The notes beneath the pieces were generated by a model that did not search any database, was not told where the DNA came from, and was given only the letters and a program-made list of their open reading frames with translations. A program made the position numbers and the translations under genes. Shown here one piece after another: positions 1 to 10,344 of a stretch of 64,000 bases of DNA. Within the stretch, counting starts at the first letter, position 1. The number at the start of each line of letters is the position of its first letter. Source of the DNA: Peronospora farinosa (lineage: Eukaryota; Oomycota; Peronosporomycetes; Peronosporales; Peronosporaceae); NCBI GenBank assembly GCA_947646735.1, contig CANTFK010000270.1, forward strand, positions 310,001 through 374,000, given 5' to 3'.

Positions 1-655
1 GTACACCGTTGACATTTTTGGCGAGCTAATTTCATTGTCGGTAAAGGATCTCGGACCTGCTCGTAAGTTTTTGGGTATGCGTATCCAATATGAGGAAAAA
101 AGGTACAATTTTAGTTTAAGAGGTCGAAATTCTAGACATGCTGAAGGAGCACGGTTTCGAAATGGCCCATGGTGTACGTGTACCAATTATTCCGGAATGG
201 AACTATACTAAAAATGCTATGCTGAAATTACTACCGGTTTTGGAGGAGATGGCGTCACGGTGCAATATTTTTAGTCAATTGTGGGAAGAATACTGTGGAT
301 TTTACGTTGCACCAGACCCGATATTGCTTTTGCGGTGCATAAGACCTCTAAAAGGACTCATCAACCCACAATGGGAGATTGGAAGTTGGCCAAAATAATT
401 GCCATGTATCTGTTCGGCACGAAAAAGTTGCGCCTCTCTATGGTTGGAAAAGGAGATAATTCAAATGAAAGTAGCTGGATATAGTGATGCGGATTTTGCT
501 GCAGACAAGGGTGACAGAGAAATCAGACAGGGGTGGTCTAAATACTGTCGATAATATGCCGGTGAGCTGGATGTGTAAGAAATAATGTGGAGTTTCGCTT
601 TCGACTACGTACAACGCGAGCACAAGAAGCGTGAGAAAGCAGTTTGACCGTCTCA
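1..655 (+). pseudogene. Ty1/Copia reverse transcriptase-RNase H remnant
   Basis: This is a decayed Copia polyprotein, readable on the plus strand only by changing frame several times. The reverse transcriptase part shows SVKDLGPARKFLGM near 35-80, CTRPDIAFAV near 305-335 and PTMGDWKLAK near 365-395. The RNase H part shows SDADFAADK near 482-510 and PVSWMCKKQ near 560-590. Frame breaks and missing residues mean no functional product. The 5' part lies outside the window. The family assignment rests on these conserved Copia motifs; I saw no intact LTR pair for this element. Confidence 0.8.
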
Positions 656-667
656 ACTACGCGTGCG

Positions 668-1139
668 GTGGTGGTGGTGTTGAACGGTCGCTTAGAGCGG
701 TCCGTGCAACGAACAACTAAGTAGTTTCTTACTTACGTCACGCAAAAGCTTATCAAGCTTTGGCGGGGAGTAAATTCAAGACTGACTTATATTTTATAAA
801 TTTTAACTAAATATAAGTTTAACTAAATATAAGTTTAACTACTGATTGGCTAATTATGCAAAGTTGGATTCGCGTCTCTTTAGAAGCGTATCCTTACGTG
901 CGAGCATAAAATATATTTAAGCTCGCTGATGACGTCTGTCTGAAGCGTCACCATGATGCCCAGTCCCAACTGGCTTCATCCTCGTTGAATGTGAATCCAT
1001 CCATGGATATCACATTAACGAGGGTGGGTCGCATTGATGTGCCACACCCAAGTGGAAGGCCTAAGGCACCTCGTACCCTTTTAGGCTGCCCGTTAAGTAT
1101 TCGATACTTAACGAACCCTGTAACTTTCAGCCCATTACA
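668..1139 (-). repeat. Solo LTR remnant related to the B LTR
   Basis: The block aligns in order with the B LTR at 25719-26312: GTCACGC-AGCTT, AAATTCAAGACTGA, AACTAAATATA, TTGATTGGCTA-like, GACTCTTTAGAAGCGTATCC-like and GTGAATCCATC-ATGGATATCACA. It ends CCCATTACA, the complement of a TGTAATGGG LTR start. No internal element is attached on either side, so it is a solo LTR or remnant. A hairpin with 10 bp arms (CGTTAAGTAT...ATACTTAACG) sits at about 1090-1112. The left end is not well defined. Confidence 0.6.
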
Positions 1140-1149
1140 ATCACAGTAC

Positions 1150-3190
1150 TTTCTTTCATCCAGATCAACTTGAGCACTTGATCGTCGTTTTTATCATGTC
1201 GTACGGAGTCTTCTGGCGCATTTGCTTCTTTCAGTCCATCCCCACGACACACAGGGAAAGATCTTTGGAAGGCCTGCAATACTTTAATTGAGCAATTCTT
1301 GCGATTTACTGTTTGTCTGGGGCCAGTTTGACGAGGTGATCAGTGATGTTTATAAAATCAAAATAGCGTAGTGTCTTTGCCAAGCTGTTGCGGGATAGCC
1401 GGCGAAAATTTAAAAGTCAACTTGTCAAATGTGACATATCAAATAAACATCACCTGCCCCTCATCGATGCCATAGACATGATACGTCTTAAACATTTCCT
1501 AGTTTCACATATCAGTCCTTTACAGAATTCAGGGTCCTGTTTAGCATGTATGATCGATACCCTAAGACTCGCATATGCTTTACACTTGGCTAGATCCCGT
1601 TGATGATTTCGAATAAGCCATCGCCCAGAATCAAAATACTTGGTCGATGGCAGATGATTCTGATGTAAATTGCCGTCATGGCCCCTCAGCCCCCAAAAAT
1701 TGTCCACCCTTGGCATTGTGAAGCATGCTACGACCAATGATAACGATAATTCGAATAGCGCGTTCCGATGTGCCATTAGTATGGGACCGTGACTTGCTGC
1801 TCGATCCCTTTATCCGCGTAAAATATCTTGAGTGAAGATGTTGAAAATTTACGAGCTCCGTCTTGACGAATAAACTTAAATTTCTTGTCGAACTGCATTT
1901 GTATCGCCACGATGTTATTTTTTTAAGAAAGTCTTCGCTGTCTGACCCTGCGCGTAGAAAGAAGCCCTTCATACACCCGCTGCCTTCGTTCACGATTAGC
2001 AGCATATATTTACTGCCACCCAGCGTTTCGAATTCTAATTGTAGCTCGAATGGATCATAGTGGCGCTTGTTAAGGTTGCTTAGAAATGGCGTTACAACCA
2101 AAGTTTCCTTCTTGACAGCCACTTAACATACTTAATCCGTTTGACTTGTTTGGCATTTTGGCGTACGCCCGCTAGTAACCATTTTGTAGAGAACTTGAAC
2201 TAATGTGTGACCCATGCGCGCATGGAGATCATCCGTTTGCTGTCAAATACAGCATTTTCTGATCGTAAAAAACTTGAAGCATGTAAAGTCTATCCACCAG
2301 TTCCGCTACTGCCACCACTTGATCGATACCATTACGTGTAATGTGCATCCTAATCTTATCGATCATTACTTAAAACTGCCTGTTCTTGTTGATGTAAGAC
2401 ATCATTGGAGATTCTTGGTTATGCTTAAGCGAAAGGCGCCTTCTTGATTTCAATCTCGCGCTCGACACAATATTGGGCAGAGTTACGTTTTTAACAATAG
2501 TTCCGCTACCCTTGATTGCAGCCTTGTTTCCATCTCGTAGTCGTAGCTACTCTTGTAGTCCTTCCACTAAGCTTAAGTACCCACGAGCTGTCCCGCCGAG
2601 TTGAACTTCTCGGTATTATTTCTTCTGCTTGGTCCAGCATCAGTCTACCGTGTGCACTAGTTTGCCGCAGAAGGTACATTGGCGAAATTCGCGCTCGATA
2701 TTGTAGGCCTTGCTTGTTTCTTTAACTTTCGCCAATGCCATCGTTTCCTCAAGTCATTTGATATGCTTCTTCATGAGTACCATCACAACCTCTTGTGTCC
2801 GTTGCTCAGCGCTATTCATTTCAAATTTAGCACGACATTCTCGTAGCTCTTTGGAAGACTGCGCAACAAGCTGATAGCGACGTCCTCGTCCTCCATCTTG
2901 GCCCAGATGCTGCTAAGCTTAGTACTAGCGTTTAAAACTTCATTGCAGTAATGCAATACATTGGAGCCTTGCGCTTTCTTCATGAGAAAATGCACCCAGC
3001 CTTCTACAATCCGCTGTAAAGCGTCAATTGCCGTGCCCATGTAATCCAAGCTACATTGCAATTGTCGACCACGTGATGGTAGTTTGCATATATGTGCAAT
3101 AACATCAAGCCAAACACTATTTTCTTGTCTTGACGTATTTGTCAGCGGCGTGAACGTCATCAAAGTTGGGGTGATTTCCTGATTCATCAC
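1150..3190 (-). pseudogene. Ty1/Copia gag-integrase remnant
   Basis: This is a decayed Copia element on the minus strand. The gag (UBN2-like) part reads at 3190-2816, with motifs [18 protein letters not shown] and [14 protein letters not shown]. The integrase core reads at 2122-1676, with GGSKYMLLIVNEGSG and TNGTSERAIR. More degraded pol is readable to about 1450. Several frameshifts and stops break the frame, and protease and zinc-knuckle parts between 2120 and 2810 are barely readable. It lies opposite in strand to the Copia piece at 1-655, so the two are probably separate insertions. Confidence 0.7.
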
Positions 3191-3355
3191 ATGCCACGTT
3201 GACTTGATCTACCTCTTTAGTTACCTATTTTTTAGCATATTTTATTGATTGATAATAAATGATTATATTTAAAAAAAATTATTTAGTGTAGCTTATCGCA
3301 TTTTTACGTCTTAAAAAATAAAGATATACTTTTTGGCCAGTTTATTTTAAAATAA
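3191..3355. other. AT-rich spacer
   Basis: Very AT-rich sequence between the Copia remnant and the first Helitron. I see no gene or repeat motif in it. Confidence 0.6.
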
Positions 3356-3937
3356 TCTTCTATATAATAAAAGAATTGTGTCCGTCCGTCCGTCCGTCCG
3401 AAGTGCTCCTTTTCCGGCTATCGGATTGCCTAATTTTGCATTATTGTCTAATTTTGCATTGGCTGATATTGTATTTTGCATAGCTAATAACATGAGCAGA
3501 TTTCCATAACAGGATATATAATCCATTTAGTGTGTCCGAATTACCAGCACTAATAAAGCACACAGATCTCCGTTCAAGATCTTAGCATCAAAAAGCTGTT
3601 TGACTTACAATCATTTCCTAAATATACTTGATTCAACATTTATGGTTTTCTCGCAACTTTTCGTCGGAACGACGGGCTCACCGACCAGCACACATTTACC
3701 TTTGAAACGACAGGTACCCATGGACCTTCATACACACTGTTTCTACTTATCAGTTTACCTAAGGTAACTAGATTTTCTTAACAAAATGATAATCCAATAT
3801 ATTATCAGCGTTGACTTTGCGCACCATACCCGTCGGAAAGACGGGTGAACACCCTATTAACTCGCTGCGTTTTCTAAAGATTCCTACAGTATATATATTA
3901 CTGTTCGCACCGTCTGATCGACGGGTGAGCACCCTAG
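3356..3937 (+). mobile_element. Non-autonomous Helitron-like element 1
   Basis: The 582 bp element begins with TC (TCTTCTATATAATAAAAG), is preceded by A at 3355, and ends CCCTAG at 3937 followed by T. This fits Helitron insertion between A and T with TC...CTRR ends. A short hairpin (CCGTC...GACGG, 3910-3924) lies about 10 nt before the CTAG. A TCCG tandem repeat occupies about 3381-3400. There is no coding capacity, so any movement would need a RepHel protein in trans. The second element starts at the very next base with the same 5' end. Confidence 0.72.
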
Positions 3938-4893
3938 TCTTCTATATAATAAAAGAATTGTGTCCGTCCGTAGTGCTCCTTTTTCGGCATTCGGATTGGC
4001 TACTTTTGCATTATTTGCTAATTTTGGATTGGCTGATAACGCATTTGAGCACAATTACATATTTGTAAGCAAATTTCCATTACTTTTATTTTAATTAGTA
4101 ATATGTATCAGGTATAGCAATAAAATTTCGCTGGACATCCATTTATAGAAATAGGTATCATGACTAAAATTTGTATAATAAAATCCATTAGTCCATCATG
4201 CTATATCATGCTTTATAATTAAATGGAAAATGCACGGAACGACGGGTACACATTGAGTTTCATACCCATCACTATAACCTTAGCCGACTTGATAATCAAG
4301 TAAATGATGCATATGTATACTACTTCGCACTGTCGGAACGACCGGTGAATGCCCTAATGAAACGCTGCGTTAAAGTTGCCCATATACTATTAGCGTAATT
4401 TTTGCACACATGTCCAACGGGTGTACACTCAAGCAAATCAATGCGCTTAAGGTGCCTATATAATCTAATATGCACCGTCGGAACGACAGGTAAACAACCT
4501 AGCAGATTATTGCGCTTACAAAGCCTGTATATACAATTTCGTACTGTTGGAACGACGGGTGATCAAATGAAAGTTTTGCGAAACGTCGAGTACACATTGC
4601 CTTCATATTTATCTATACCCTAAGTCAATTTAATTATCTAACGCAAGTTGATAGATTAACAGGTAAAAAGGCAGACCATGTTCGTCGAAACGACGGGTGG
4701 ACACCCTAACTTTCGAAACGACAGGCACACATTGACCTTCATACACATTACCTTTAGTACTAATCAATTACCTAAGTCAATATACGATCAGCGTCAAATT
4801 TGTGCACCTATCGGTCGAAACGACGGGAACACCCCTATATATGTATTATTAGCATAAAACCATGTCCGTCGGAACGACGGGTACACACCCTAG
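3938..4893 (+). mobile_element. Non-autonomous Helitron-like element 2
   Basis: The 956 bp element starts TCTTCTATATAATAAAAG, like element 1, and ends ACACCCTAG at 4893 followed by T. The terminal hairpin is CCGTCG-GAA-CGACGG at 4866-4880, ten bases before the CTAG, which is the textbook Helitron 3' layout. About ten degenerate copies of the same hairpin plus ACACCCTA-like module are scattered inside, near 4217, 4329, 4476, 4546, 4683, 4714 and 4810, resembling several superseded 3' termini. It encodes no protein. Confidence 0.75.
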
Positions 4894-6321
4894 TATAATA
4901 TATTAGAACATTATTATTGTAATAGTAGGTATAAAAGCTACTTAATAAAGAAACAATAATATATTTTTTAAATAAATCTGTTTTAAATTCCTAATTGACC
5001 GCTCGACACTAACTCGTACACGAGCTACCGCCGGGTGCATGGGCGTCACCATACCAAGCGGGTAATACTGAGTAATCAGAAGACACCTACATGCTATATA
5101 AAAGAATATTCGCGTATTTTCATAAGTAGGATATGTTCCTATATAGATGCGACGATGCTAATTGCGTTCGTCCGAGCCTCTGACTAAAGCTTTCTGGTCA
5201 AAGGGAACTTGGAATCTCTTGAAGTTCTGGTGGCTGTTAAGTTTCAACGAATAATGTTGGCCTTCAATGAAAAACGTAGAGTTGTTGATGACGATCACGC
5301 CTATTCTTCGGTGGGGTCGGTTGCTTCAGATAACTTAAGCCATAGTTAACTTCATCCTTGTCGCTTTAACACCATTGACAAAGACCAGAAGGTATTGCGC
5401 GGGTGAGACTTGGTTAAAAAAGCGGGTGTTATGCTTTCCTGGTTCAACTTCTGCGTTTTTTAGCTGACAACTAGCTACCTAATCAATCGTCACCACCCAA
5501 GAACGTAAAGAAAGCTTACAGGATGCGTTACTGAAGTACTGGCAGCTCCTTTGTATCAGCAGTTCCGCGAAGTGCTGGAGCACTGTGTCATGTATCTTTA
5601 TGAAGGAACCTATGATGCCACTATGTTTATGAAAGAATATATAACAAGACAAAATGACTAAACGAGGGGAGGAAAGCTTGCACGTAGTTTACAAGCACGT
5701 AGTGGAGAGCTGATAGCGATAAATCGAGTATTGACAAACGAAGTGAGTCAACTGGAACGTTTATTTTACACAGTCAATGCAGGACAAAGATTCACCAAGA
5801 CTATCGACAAAAGAAGTGCACTCGCGCAGAGACCACTTTCACGCCTATTGCATGCAGGAGTAAATCTCTTTCTACATGGCTATTGCCGCTATTTAAGTTA
5901 AGTCGTACGCTCCACACTTGTGGAGATGTATGCCCAGATTAGCTAAACATGCTGGCATCGCTAGCTACTTATTGCATTTTTTAATCACTTTCATGCTGGA
6001 TCCTGACTATTGCAGTTGGAATCTGGACGAATAGTTTCACGTCAAATCTAACGAGCTTGGCTAAGAGCAGCAGCGGTAGGATTCTTAACTTTATGCTGTT
6101 CGAGTACTAATATTATGCTGCGAAGAAGATCAAAAAATGCAGCCATTTTAAGAGGGAAGGTGAAAAATATTTTTCAATATTTTTTCATCAGAATACAAAA
6201 TCAAAATGGCTTACGTAACGCAACAAATATTTCAGATTCAGTCTCGTGAGCTGACCACCGACGCAGATACTAGTGGATGCCTTAACCCGCTGGAAGAAAC
6301 TGGGGACTATGTGAGCGCACC
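4894..6321. other. No recognisable gene
   Basis: This stretch has stops in all frames. A short reading near 5530-5660 (QQFREVLEHCVMYLYEG) and a possible coiled-coil reading near 5680-5900 suggest an old decayed coding sequence. I recognise neither. Confidence 0.5.
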
Positions 6322-7722
6322 TCAACGAAGCCACACCACCACCACAGACACGTTGTCTGAAGTGCCGCGAAAGAGTGCCTCTTGCACCAAGTAGTTGGCG
6401 ATCTGCACCTTCCGCCGCCTGCGGGCAGCTTTAATCATGGAGCGATCGCTCGAATACTGCTGCGACCATTTGAAAATAGGAACGCGAGTGTCGCTGTGAC
6501 CGCCGCTGCTCCAGGACTCGCGTCCGCCGAGCTCGCCGCTCATGACATCTTGCACGAACTCGACCACCTCGCAACTGGTGAACACGTCCCAGAGTCCGTC
6601 CGACGCGATCACAATAAAGTCGTCCTTATCGTACTCGATGTCGTACTGTCGAATCTCCGCCTCACCGATGACAAAAGGCCGCGAGTCACGATCTCCGATG
6701 GCTCGCGCCACTGCCAAATTGCCATTCACCCGATATGCTCCGTAAGGTTCGATCGGCTCACCTTGAGCATCAACGTAGCCATGCCACTGCACAAGACCAC
6801 CTAGAGACTCGATTCTAGCACGTTCCTGCGGATCGTTAGGTTTATGATCCCGTGTAAGTTCCACTGCATCTCCCGACCGACACAGCACCGCGCGACTGTC
6901 ACCCACATTTAGCGAGTATAGCACGTCTTCAAACAAGAGCACCCCGACCGCAGTCGAGCCTTGAAATTTCCATTCGTTCTTGGCAATTACCTCTTGATCT
7001 AGTCTGTGCACGGAATCGCGCAACATTGTCGCGATTTTTTGACGTCGACTCAATTTTGTCATCACACTTGACTCGCCTTTCATTTCAGCAAGAATCTCCT
7101 GATCCAGTTGTGCCACCTCTGGTCCTATCATAGAAAAGAGCTGGTCGCGTAGATATTGCGACACCGCAGCGCCACCATGACCATCGTACACTGCCGCGAA
7201 CCGCTTGCAAGAAGAAACATATGACGTGTCTTCCATGTACGCGCGGTCACCTCGCACGGCCGCAGTGCTCACCACCATCTTGCCATTTCTCACACTCAAT
7301 TTTCTCTTCCTCAAGGTCCGTTTCTTACTCTCGTTCTGCTTCACTGCAGCTTCAACAGCCTCTTTATGCTCGTTAATGTGCTTCACGATCTCTACCAGGT
7401 CCTCCTGCGTCTCCTCCGCCGGTTCCTTCACGTCTGCAGCCGTCTCCATCTCTGTAAACACCATTCCCGTCGACACCAGCGCCAGCCCGGCGTACAGAAG
7501 GTTTTGACCCACGCTTTGGTCAATATCACAAGCAGGAAAATCTAGATTTTGACTCGTCGAAGATGATAATGGAGACGAGGAGAAGGCCGTCCGTTGCGAA
7601 CTGGCAGGCATCCACGATCGTGCGGGCACGAGCGCCACGGAGCTCCTGCGAGATGCTTGGGGCTGTCGCGTAGCGGCCAGAGCGCGGCCTCGCGCCCGGA
7701 ATACGGTCAGCATGTGGGTCAC
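6322..7722 (-). CDS. PP2C-type Ser/Thr protein phosphatase, probably mitochondrial
   Basis: This is a 466-residue metal-dependent phosphatase (PPM family) that removes phosphate from Ser/Thr using two metal ions. Visible motifs in order are RGDRAYMED (about 157-165), DGHGG (180-184, metal-binding Asp), NVGDSRAVL (about 273), ASDGLWDV (about 375) and GTSDNVSVVVV near the end, so the catalytic set looks complete. The first 60 residues are rich in Arg, Ser and Ala with almost no acidic residues, like a mitochondrial presequence. A hydrophobic stretch (LLYAGLALVSTGMVF) follows at about 75-90, so an anchored mitochondrial location is inferred. It is a single exon. The first Met is used because the presequence character begins there. 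Confidence 0.92.
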   Translation of the reverse strand: MTHMLTVFRARGRALAATRQPQASRRSSVALVPARSWMPASSQRTAFSSSPLSSSTSQNLDFPACDIDQSVGQNLLYAGLALVSTGMVFTEMETAADVKEPAEETQEDLVEIVKHINEHKEAVEAAVKQNESKKRTLRKRKLSVRNGKMVVSTAAVRGDRAYMEDTSYVSSCKRFAAVYDGHGGAAVSQYLRDQLFSMIGPEVAQLDQEILAEMKGESSVMTKLSRRQKIATMLRDSVHRLDQEVIAKNEWKFQGSTAVGVLLFEDVLYSLNVGDSRAVLCRSGDAVELTRDHKPNDPQERARIESLGGLVQWHGYVDAQGEPIEPYGAYRVNGNLAVARAIGDRDSRPFVIGEAEIRQYDIEYDKDDFIVIASDGLWDVFTSCEVVEFVQDVMSGELGGRESWSSGGHSDTRVPIFKWSQQYSSDRSMIKAARRRRKVQIANYLVQEALFRGTSDNVSVVVVWLR

Positions 7723-8377
7723 GGGTAACTAAACGGCAAATTCTTTACGGAATGGGATGGGGTGAAATGGAGCAAACTTCAACTTAGACAACAAATATAA
7801 ATATCCGACCGATCAAAAATTGAATTTTGACAATGACATCTACACTTTCATCGCATTTTAACTCTTAAAACAACATTATATAGCTAAAATTATCAACCTT
7901 TAGTGCTAATTTTTCAGCTCATTTTATAGTGCGAGGCGTTAGCACTGGTAGGATACGCTGATGTCTTGCAGTCTTGCAGTAACTTCATATTGCTTGTGGC
8001 ATTGGAGAAAGCAGGACGGATGCTACTTGCGAATATATGGGCCATGTTATGCGTGATTGAGGAAAGCGGAAGGCATTCCCCCAGTAATTTAAGCATTGCT
8101 GTTCGTCATCTAGTTTGTGTTAGTGGTTGAGTCCCCTCAAAGCTTAATAAGGAACAGCAGCAATAAATGTAATGGGGAAATTATTTGGACAAGCACACTC
8201 GTTAAATCAATTTTTAGCAGCAAGAAACCTATTAATAAGTAGCTTCAAGACGCGTCAACTGCTTGAAAATGTGCAGGAGTTTGTGTCTATGGATGTTGCA
8301 CTGTGCTAATATTGACACTAACAGAGAGCTCGTCTTTTTAGCTTGATTGGTATCTATGTCATTTCTCACTCATTTTA
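7723..8377. other. Intergenic, PP2C upstream region
   Basis: No gene is seen. On the minus strand, about 50 bp upstream of the PP2C start, GCTCCATTTCACC resembles the oomycete initiator plus flanking core promoter element (consensus near GCTCATTYYNCA). The rest is AT-rich and featureless. Confidence 0.4.
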
Positions 8378-10120
8378 CTAACTCTCCTTGGACTCCATGG
8401 GTTTCCAGCGACTTGGAAGTCGTTCCCGTGCAGGACGGCCTTTGAACCACACGAACATGATGATTGCGAGCACGTAGGCTAGCAGGAACAGTGCCACGAT
8501 ATACTGCACGCGCATAGACAGAAAGCGGAAATCGTTGGTCATTGCGTCATCGAGTAGCAGTTGCCGCGCCTCAACGGAGAATTGAATCGCAAGTTCCTCA
8601 ATGGACGCGTATATTGTCGAGTCAATGGGTGTAATCTGGGTAGCTGGCCGTCCATCCGGCAATGAGTCCGTGCCAACGTAGTAGCAGCACTCTTTGTACG
8701 CGTGCACGGCCTGGAAGATACGGTAATCGCGGGGGTTTCCTTCCAGCGAATACTCCTGGATATGGCTCATAATCCGCGGTTGGTCCGGCTTGCCGTCCAG
8801 CTTGATGGAGTTTCGGTGAAAGAACACGAGATTGCCCTGCACATCGTGCTGAATCATAGCGAGTCCACAAAATACGCCCTTCTCTTCCTGCAAATTCAAT
8901 CCGCCAACTGCAGGTGGATATCTAATGAAGTGGAATGGCTGGCTGGTGTTGAGCCAAGCCAGTCGGAAGAGATCCTTGTCTCCCCAAATAAGGTGCAATT
9001 GCTCCAGTAACCGAGGTTGATGTGTCGAGTAATACATCAGCTTGTCTAGCGCGCGCTTGCTACGCAGTCTGTCGATCAGTACCTGGCCACTTTCTTGTTC
9101 GAACATATCCACATAACTCACGCCTGTGAGCTGCCACAAAAGACTTGTGTTCGATAATTGAAAGAGAGAGTTGGATGGCTGCCAGTAGTCAGGCCAGAAG
9201 ATGGCACCCGTTTGTAGGAATTCCGGCTCCTCGAACAAATACGTTGGGTCTTTCGCTGGCAAGTTGTCGGCATCCAGCAGCAAAATATTGTCAAAGTTAC
9301 TGTAGTATACTGCATACGGCTTGACATGAAACCCCATCGCACGACGGTCAAAGATTGGCCGCACCCGTACATTGAAGTCCGACAACAGCTTGTAAATGAT
9401 GGGGTTGTCGATTGACATTTCATCGGGCCGATACCATAACTCAACAGGAAGCTCGCAGCCCTGAGCGCGCAACATCCGAATCGTAGCATACGCCGAAGGC
9501 AATATACGATCATAAATAATCATCACCACACCATTTGTTGGCTGACGCTTGCTAGTCGCGGCGAGCGGCAACGCCAACGTTGGCGCCACAGGTGTGTGTT
9601 TATATTCTGCCGAGTAATATCCAAACTCGGAAAAATCGCGAGCCATGTCGCACGTGAAAAAATACTCTGTAGGCAGCGAGTCGCAGGAGGTGACCATGAG
9701 CTTGTACAAGTCACCAGACGTGCGATTTCGTACGATACAGTAGCCTGCCATCTGTGTCCCGATCTCCTCTGAGCATCCCATAAAGTCCTTCTCAGGCTCT
9801 GGCGTAATGTCTACTATATCTTTCGGCTTCTCTTGTCTACACGACTGAATACGCTTCCAGCCTACACATTCAAAACTCGTGTTAGTCCATGGCGTTCGTA
9901 CGAGCGTCGGTGCCATGTGAATGCCATCGTCCTTTGTCTCTGTGATCATGTGATTGATAAGAACTTCACGCGGCTCTCCCACTACCGGTTCCTTCTGTGT
10001 AGATCGTAAGCCCATGTAAAAGCTGACGATTACAAGCAGAAGCCATTTCTTGTGCTTGATGCGGTGCAGCAGCGACCACAGGGAGTAGATAAGTATCACA
10101 AGACGCTGAAGCAGCATCAC
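8378..10120 (-). CDS. GT71-type (MNN1-like) mannosyltransferase
   Basis: The 580-residue protein fits fungal/oomycete alpha-mannosyltransferases that extend glycans in the Golgi. A hydrophobic anchor lies at about 5-40 (WLLLVIVSFYMGL) and a second membrane segment near 535-560 (YIVALFLLAYVLAIIMFVWF), so it may be anchored at both ends, whereas typical MNN1 proteins are type II. The donor-binding DXD motif is DAD at about 283-285 within LLLDADNLPAKDP. Family signatures ELWYRPDE, FHVKPYAVYYSNF and AIFWPDYW are present. Numerous Cys and NxS/T sites suit a lumenal domain. It is a single exon with two adjacent start Mets. Substrate and linkage cannot be told from sequence. Confidence 0.88.
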   Translation of the reverse strand: MMLLQRLVILIYSLWSLLHRIKHKKWLLLVIVSFYMGLRSTQKEPVVGEPREVLINHMITETKDDGIHMAPTLVRTPWTNTSFECVGWKRIQSCRQEKPKDIVDITPEPEKDFMGCSEEIGTQMAGYCIVRNRTSGDLYKLMVTSCDSLPTEYFFTCDMARDFSEFGYYSAEYKHTPVAPTLALPLAATSKRQPTNGVVMIIYDRILPSAYATIRMLRAQGCELPVELWYRPDEMSIDNPIIYKLLSDFNVRVRPIFDRRAMGFHVKPYAVYYSNFDNILLLDADNLPAKDPTYLFEEPEFLQTGAIFWPDYWQPSNSLFQLSNTSLLWQLTGVSYVDMFEQESGQVLIDRLRSKRALDKLMYYSTHQPRLLEQLHLIWGDKDLFRLAWLNTSQPFHFIRYPPAVGGLNLQEEKGVFCGLAMIQHDVQGNLVFFHRNSIKLDGKPDQPRIMSHIQEYSLEGNPRDYRIFQAVHAYKECCYYVGTDSLPDGRPATQITPIDSTIYASIEELAIQFSVEARQLLLDDAMTNDFRFLSMRVQYIVALFLLAYVLAIIMFVWFKGRPARERLPSRWKPMESKES

Positions 10121-10344
10121 AGTAGATCAATCGGCACACAGACAGTAAAACACCAGCAACACAAGACACGATGATTTGAAGAAAATAGAGCAGCGAAGTA
10201 GCCGTCAATATGCCAACGTTTGCAATAAATGATGGCGGTCAACGGTACCCATTCATATGGTGACGTAATCGGAATGTAGCCATCACTCTGAACCTATTCT
10301 AGGCCTACTATATCTCGCACAACAACCAGTTAAACAGCTCAACG

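Noticed and set aside
438..656. Minus-strand ORF with a signal-peptide-like start (MRRSNCFLTLLVLAL), a possible secreted effector
   Set aside because: It is exactly antisense to the Copia RNase H remnant, and no RXLR or LFLAK motif follows.
2516..2725. Plus-strand ORF with hydrophobic N-terminus (MQPCFHLVVVATLVVL)
   Set aside because: It is antisense to the Copia gag-pol remnant and shows no other coding sign.
5520..5900. Possible decayed gene with coiled-coil reading
   Set aside because: The readable pieces are short, frame-broken and match no family I know, so it is left as unassigned sequence.
6382..6804. 140-codon plus-strand ORF inside the PP2C gene
   Set aside because: Antisense shadow of the phosphatase catalytic domain.
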